A stretch of DNA of 10,345 nt from an uncultured Bacilli bacterium. GTDB lineage: Bacteria; Bacillota_I; Bacilli_A; RF39; UBA660. The notes beneath the pieces are model-generated. The model had not been told where the DNA came from. It made no database searches and was given only the letters and a program-made list of their open reading frames with translations. Below, piece after piece: positions 7,130 through 10,345 of the stretch (position 1 is the stretch's first letter; each line of letters starts with the position of its first letter). The DNA is taken from NCBI GenBank assembly GCA_947628445.1, contig CANQZX010000043.1, positions 1 to 10,345 of the forward strand, in the 5' to 3' direction. The position numbers were made by a program, and so were the translations under genes.

Positions 7130-7160
7130 TTGACTCTAACCTTAGGGGTAATGTTATAGT
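7130..7160 (+). promoter_or_regulatory. MerR-type promoter with 19-bp spacer and operator dyad
   Basis: TTGACT (7130-7135) and TATAGT (7155-7160) are near-consensus boxes separated by 19 bases. Such an over-long spacer is the established signature of promoters that MerR-family proteins activate by untwisting DNA. An imperfect dyad lies inside it: CTCTAACC (7134-7141) against GGGTAATG (7146-7153), whose complement is CATTACCC. As the next gene encodes a MerR protein, autoregulation of this gene and the hydrolase is the natural reading. AAAGGGAG at 7168-7175 then gives a good ribosome binding site 6 bases from the ATG. Confidence 0.85.
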
Positions 7161-7181
7161 TGACTTGAAAGGGAGAATTAT

Positions 7182-8195
7182 ATGATTAAAATAGGTGATT
7201 TTGCTAGTCTTTTTAATGTTTCTGTTAAAACAATTAGATATTATGAAAGTTTGGGTCTAATCATTCCAAAATATGTCGACATATATACCGGATATCGTTA
7301 TTATGATGAAAATAATATCTATATCATGCAAGATATTTTATCTTTAAAAAAATTGGGATTTTCATTAGAAGAAATAAAATATTTTAATAAAGATAGTATA
7401 AAAGGTAAAATTGATAATTATGAACAGGAAATATTAAATTTACAAAGTAAAATAAAAATTTTAAAACAATTTTCACTTTCAAAAGGAAGGAATGATTTAA
7501 AAATGATGTTTGTAAATGATGAACAAGCAAAAGGAAAATGGGCTTTATTAGGAGTAGCCGAAACAAAAGAAGGAGCAAAAGAAGAAAACTTTGTGGATGA
7601 TGATTACAATATTAAGGAATTATATTTGCTGCCCAATGGAGAACCTTATTGGGTAATATCTTGGACGAAAGATACGATTTATATAGGCGGTAGACCAAAT
7701 CATTATGAAATTGTAGGCGATAAGTTATATTTAATTGTAACTGATTATATAGATCCTAAAAATTCGAAAGTTGCAGTTTATTATAATGTCGACCATAATG
7801 ATTATACAGTAGAAGATATTAAACAAAAAGATAATACTAGTATTGAATTTGTGGAAGACGAAAGAATAATAGGTTCTTGGAAGTCTGTTGATTTTATTAA
7901 AAATAAAGAAAGTTTTAATCCTGAAAAATTACAAAGTTCTAAGGATATGTTATCTTTAGAAAAATTAATTTTTGATGGTAATGGTAAAGTTAAAGTCAGT
8001 TATAATTCTGGTAAAGTATTTGATACGAAATATACGAAAAATTATGTTATTAATTTAATATTGCCAGATACTCTATGCAAATATACATATCAAGAAATTT
8101 TAGGTAGAAAGTATATTATTGTCGAATGGAAAAGTGGCGATTATGTTTTTGGTAAAATTATTAATGGTTACTATGTATTAGAAAAACAAGATTAA
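7182..8195 (+). CDS. MerR family transcriptional regulator with large beta-rich sensor domain
   Basis: A 337-residue protein, far longer than the 110-150 residues of a simple MerR regulator. Residues 1-70 are a clear MerR winged helix-turn-helix (IGDFASLFNVSVKTIRYYESLGLI, then TGYRYYDENN and SLKKLGFSLEEI). Residues 75-97 form the dimerisation coiled coil (YEQEILNLQSKIKILKQF). Residues 118-337 look like two related beta-rich units: GKWALLGVAE...IKELYLLPNGEPYW...YEIVGDKLYLIV (118-186) and GSWKSVDFI...LEKLIFDGNGK...YTYQEILGRKYIIVEWKSGDYVFGKIINGYYVLEK (231-335). I recall similar lipocalin-like segments in clostridial regulators and BlaR1-like proteins. They probably bind a ligand; its identity is unknown. 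The protein should act on the 19-bp-spacer promoter just upstream and control itself and the hydrolase 31 bases downstream. Only 1 of 6 Arg codons is CGN. Confidence 0.88.
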   Translation: MIKIGDFASLFNVSVKTIRYYESLGLIIPKYVDIYTGYRYYDENNIYIMQDILSLKKLGFSLEEIKYFNKDSIKGKIDNYEQEILNLQSKIKILKQFSLSKGRNDLKMMFVNDEQAKGKWALLGVAETKEGAKEENFVDDDYNIKELYLLPNGEPYWVISWTKDTIYIGGRPNHYEIVGDKLYLIVTDYIDPKNSKVAVYYNVDHNDYTVEDIKQKDNTSIEFVEDERIIGSWKSVDFIKNKESFNPEKLQSSKDMLSLEKLIFDGNGKVKVSYNSGKVFDTKYTKNYVINLILPDTLCKYTYQEILGRKYIIVEWKSGDYVFGKIINGYYVLEKQD

Positions 8196-8226
8196 ATAAT
8201 AAACTAAATTTTAAGGATAAATAATA

Positions 8227-8958
8227 ATGGAAAGAAAAATTTTTTATAAAAGCAATAAAAAAATATGTGGATTAATCAATATAAATAATTCTAGTAGCAA
8301 AACAATGGTTATAATTTGCCATGCCCGATATAGTAGTAAGAATTCTAATCCTACGACGCAAATTTCTTTAGCATTAAATGAACATAATTTTAATAATTTT
8401 AGATTCGATTTTTTAAGCTGTGGAGAATCAGAAGGAAATTATTTAGATTATACTATTAGTAATATGGTTGAAAATCTAAATGATACACTTGAAATGTTAA
8501 AAAATGAGTATAATTTTGAAAATTTTATTTTAATAGGTTGTAGTTTAGGTGCTAGGGTTATATCATTAGTTGATAAAGAAAAATACAATATTTTAAAGCT
8601 GATATTTTGGTATGGTGCTTTTGATTATAAGAATAAGATTTTTAATCTACCTGGTAAAAAGGAAAAAATTGCTTTAAAAAATGGTTATTATACAATTGAA
8701 AAAGGCAACAAATTATCTTACGAATATTTTAAAGATGAAAGAAAGTATGCCGCTTATAAAAAATTATATAATTGGAATATTCCAAAATTATTTATTCATG
8801 GTAATAAAGATCAGTTTGTGAATTATAAAAGTTCAATTGCTATAAGTAAAAAATGTCTAAATAGTAAAATGATAATAATTAATAATGGCGATCATGGATT
8901 TCATAATGAAGCCTGTATGAAAGAAGCAATAAAATATACTATTGATTTCATAAAGTGA
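8227..8958 (+). CDS. Alpha/beta hydrolase (serine esterase-like)
   Basis: A 243-residue soluble alpha/beta-fold hydrolase without signal peptide. The nucleophile elbow is GCSLG at 104-108 (Ser106), after a FILIG strand. The probable acid is Asp195 in FIHGNKDQFV, and the base is His223 in NGDHGF. RFDFLSCGESEGNY at 59-72 is the usual D-x-x-G-x-G-x-S region, and ICHARYSS at 30-37 replaces the common HG oxyanion-loop motif. It resembles cytosolic esterases and acyl hydrolases of the BAAT/cinnamoyl-esterase type; the substrate is unknown. Its start has AAGGA at 8213-8217, 9 bases upstream. It follows the MerR gene by 31 bases with no terminator between, so it is very likely the regulated output of that regulator. 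It ends in TGA. Only 1 of 5 Arg codons is CGN. Confidence 0.87.
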   Translation: MERKIFYKSNKKICGLININNSSSKTMVIICHARYSSKNSNPTTQISLALNEHNFNNFRFDFLSCGESEGNYLDYTISNMVENLNDTLEMLKNEYNFENFILIGCSLGARVISLVDKEKYNILKLIFWYGAFDYKNKIFNLPGKKEKIALKNGYYTIEKGNKLSYEYFKDERKYAAYKKLYNWNIPKLFIHGNKDQFVNYKSSIAISKKCLNSKMIIINNGDHGFHNEACMKEAIKYTIDFIK

Positions 8959-8998
8959 CATTTTAAAAATATTAAAAAGTCGAAAATCAACAAAAATT

Positions 8999-9043
8999 AA
9001 AAAAAGCATCTATGAAAATGAAGAAGGTTTTGGGATGAAGATG
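8999..9043 (-). terminator. Possible terminator of the metallopeptidase gene
   Basis: On the minus strand CATCT (9043-9039) can pair with AGATG (9011-9007), and one base later a run of seven Ts follows (9005-8999). The stem is short and the loop large, so it is weak. An overlapping perfect 9-bp inverted repeat is listed separately and competes with it. Confidence 0.3.
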
Positions 9044-9067
9044 TAAATACTAAACTTTAACCTTCTT
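9021..9067. repeat. Inverted repeat across the end of the metallopeptidase gene
   Basis: AAGAAGGTT (9021-9029) and AACCTTCTT (9059-9067) are perfect 9-base complements around a 29-base interval; the right arm runs into the stop codon of the minus-strand gene. Neither strand has a T-run directly after the stem. It may help to end convergent transcripts or stabilise their 3' ends. No better terminator is seen for the hydrolase. Confidence 0.4.
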
Positions 9068-10232
9068 ATCTTCCATGAGATACTCCTTTTATATTAATTG
9101 TTGGTTCTAATTCTAAATAATGGTCTTCGGTTAAAACTAATTTATAACCTAAATATTTTTTTAAATATTTATTTAGTAATTTAATATCTAAAATATCAGT
9201 TGTTCTTTGAAATATGCCAATTTTTTGTAAAAGATACTTTTCATAACTTTGTTGATTGGCAAAATTCATTCGGGATACAGCCATTTTTAATTTTTGACAG
9301 TAATTACGGGCTAAGAAATCTAGGCAATAGAAACTAGCATTATAAAGATTATCTTCTAGGTGAGGATAAAGCATAGCTGTATCTGAATAAGTATTATAAA
9401 AATCCAAAAATTGCAAGAATTGCATTATATGGGAAATCTTATCATATTTACTAAGTTCTAAAATTAGACCTTTTAGATTGCCTTGTAAATAGAGACTTTG
9501 CATTTTGGTTTGGCCAATTATTTTTTCGAGCAATGCGGCAATCGCCATTTCAAATAGATAGCTATTATAATTACTTTCGGCGGCATATTTATTAGCGAGA
9601 TAAGTGGTATAACCTTCATTTAGACCTTGGCCAATATAATATTTAAAATTATTACTAGTTTGTTTAAAACCACTGTAAATTACCCCATTTTTTTCATCAT
9701 TATAGGTACTAGCTAAATGAAATAATTCATGGTAAATGGTATTAATATTACTATCTTCTAAAGTAAATAATTCATTTTTATCAATTAAATAATAAGCATT
9801 GACGACGGTAGTTTTCGTAGGATCGTCCTTTTGTTTCATTTTTTTAAAAGAAAAGGATTGAATATTATGAAAGAAATATTTTAAGTCCTCAGGTTGAAAA
9901 TGAGTTTGCAAATTTTCTGTAAAATTAATAATCATTTGTTCAACTTGGTGATCTATTGGGGGATAATCTGGTTCTAAATATTCAACTTTTAGTTCGGGGG
10001 GTAATTTTATTTTTTTTACATTCCGGGGAATTAAGTCTTGATAATAGATTGTAAAATCGATAAAACGATCCGTTAGATAATCGATGATATAAAAAATAGT
10101 CATAATATGGGGATAAGATGCAAAATATTTTTTTAGATAGGCAATTAAACGCGAATCATTTTTTAATGATTCACGGTATCTTTTATAATCATTACTTAGA
10201 ATTGTTAAATTATGACTTGCTTCCATAAACAT
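9066..10232 (-). CDS. Predicted HExxH zinc metallopeptidase, unassigned family
   Basis: A protein of 388 residues from the start chosen here. It has HELFH at 168-172 (two zinc-binding His and the catalytic Glu) and NEGYTTYL at 205-212, in which Glu206 is the expected third zinc ligand; this HExxH-about 33-E spacing is that of gluzincin-type peptidases. The rest is helix-rich and matches no family I can name. From this start there is no obvious signal peptide, so it may be cytoplasmic. The start is uncertain. ATG codons lie at 10241, 10232 and 10226 and a TTG at 10298, none with a ribosome binding site, and the frame remains open to the window edge. A longer form would add a very hydrophobic, Phe-rich segment that could be a membrane anchor. 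I favour 10232 because TATAAT at 10240-10245 overlaps the first ATG. Six of 9 Arg codons are CGN. Confidence 0.75.
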   Translation of the reverse strand: MFMEASHNLTILSNDYKRYRESLKNDSRLIAYLKKYFASYPHIMTIFYIIDYLTDRFIDFTIYYQDLIPRNVKKIKLPPELKVEYLEPDYPPIDHQVEQMIINFTENLQTHFQPEDLKYFFHNIQSFSFKKMKQKDDPTKTTVVNAYYLIDKNELFTLEDSNINTIYHELFHLASTYNDEKNGVIYSGFKQTSNNFKYYIGQGLNEGYTTYLANKYAAESNYNSYLFEMAIAALLEKIIGQTKMQSLYLQGNLKGLILELSKYDKISHIMQFLQFLDFYNTYSDTAMLYPHLEDNLYNASFYCLDFLARNYCQKLKMAVSRMNFANQQSYEKYLLQKIGIFQRTTDILDIKLLNKYLKKYLGYKLVLTEDHYLELEPTINIKGVSHGR

Positions 10233-10239
10233 CAAAATC

Positions 10240-10245
10240 ATTATA
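10240..10245 (-). promoter_or_regulatory. Consensus -10 box next to the metallopeptidase start
   Basis: On the minus strand TATAAT stands alone as a perfect -10 hexamer, with no good -35 at 16-18 bases. Transcription from it would begin about 10233, at or within a base of the ATG at 10232, giving a leaderless or nearly leaderless mRNA. It may be a chance match if the reading frame really extends further upstream. Confidence 0.35.
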
Positions 10246-10345
10246 CCGCAAAAAGCAAAAAAATTATAAAATGTTAATTTAAAAATGAAGTGCAACAAAA
10301 CAACATTGAAAAAGACATATGAATAATCTATAATATCTTTTCGTC

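Noticed and set aside
7384..7578. Minus-strand reading frame of 64 codons
   Set aside because: It sits inside the MerR gene opposite its coiled-coil region; the Leu/Phe-rich product is an artefact of the Lys-rich coding strand.
99..10232. Mycoplasma-type code with UGA read as Trp
   Set aside because: All tryptophans are TGG, no gene has an internal TGA, and TGA ends two genes (5208 and 8958).

Overview
The window comes from an AT-rich, low-GC Gram-positive type genome, probably an uncultured Bacilli/Mycoplasmatota-related bacterium (an inference from protein flavour, gene layout and AT content). Strong AAGGAGG-type ribosome binding sites precede pheS, pheT and dinD. Every Trp is TGG and two genes end in TGA, so the standard bacterial code applies and not the Mycoplasma UGA=Trp code.

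Region 1 (1-3470) is a housekeeping pheS-pheT operon for the two subunits of phenylalanyl-tRNA synthetase. A terminator or attenuator hairpin lies before it and a terminator-like hairpin right after it. Region 2 (3471-5426) is a two-gene unit joined by an ATGA overlap: a cytoplasmic 567-residue protein with a transglutaminase-like Cys/His/Asp signature, and a 73-residue unknown helical partner.

Region 3 (5427-9060) looks like an accessory block. On the minus strand are dinD (DNA-damage-inducible protein D) and a small DUF1292-family protein. On the plus strand are a MerR-family regulator with a large, apparently duplicated beta-rich C-terminal domain and an alpha/beta serine hydrolase. The MerR gene has a promoter with the 19-bp spacer diagnostic of MerR control, so regulator and hydrolase probably form an autoregulated response module. 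Arginine codons support a different origin: by hand count CGN codons are 14/15 in pheS and 14/17 in the transglutaminase-like gene, but only 4/11 in dinD, 1/6 in the MerR gene and 1/5 in the hydrolase. The 275-bp gap upstream of dinD holds a perfect 9-bp-arm palindrome, a long imperfect hairpin with a plus-strand T-run, and the terminator of the DUF1292 gene.

Region 4 (9066 to the right edge) is a minus-strand gene for a predicted HExxH...NEG zinc metallopeptidase. Its start is uncertain: no ribosome binding site is visible, a TATAAT box sits almost on top of the candidate ATG codons, and the frame stays open to the window edge.

No tRNA, rRNA, CRISPR array, transposase or integrase was seen. 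The best leads are the MerR sensor-hydrolase module, the structured dinD upstream region, the transglutaminase-like/73-residue pair, and the possibly leaderless metallopeptidase.
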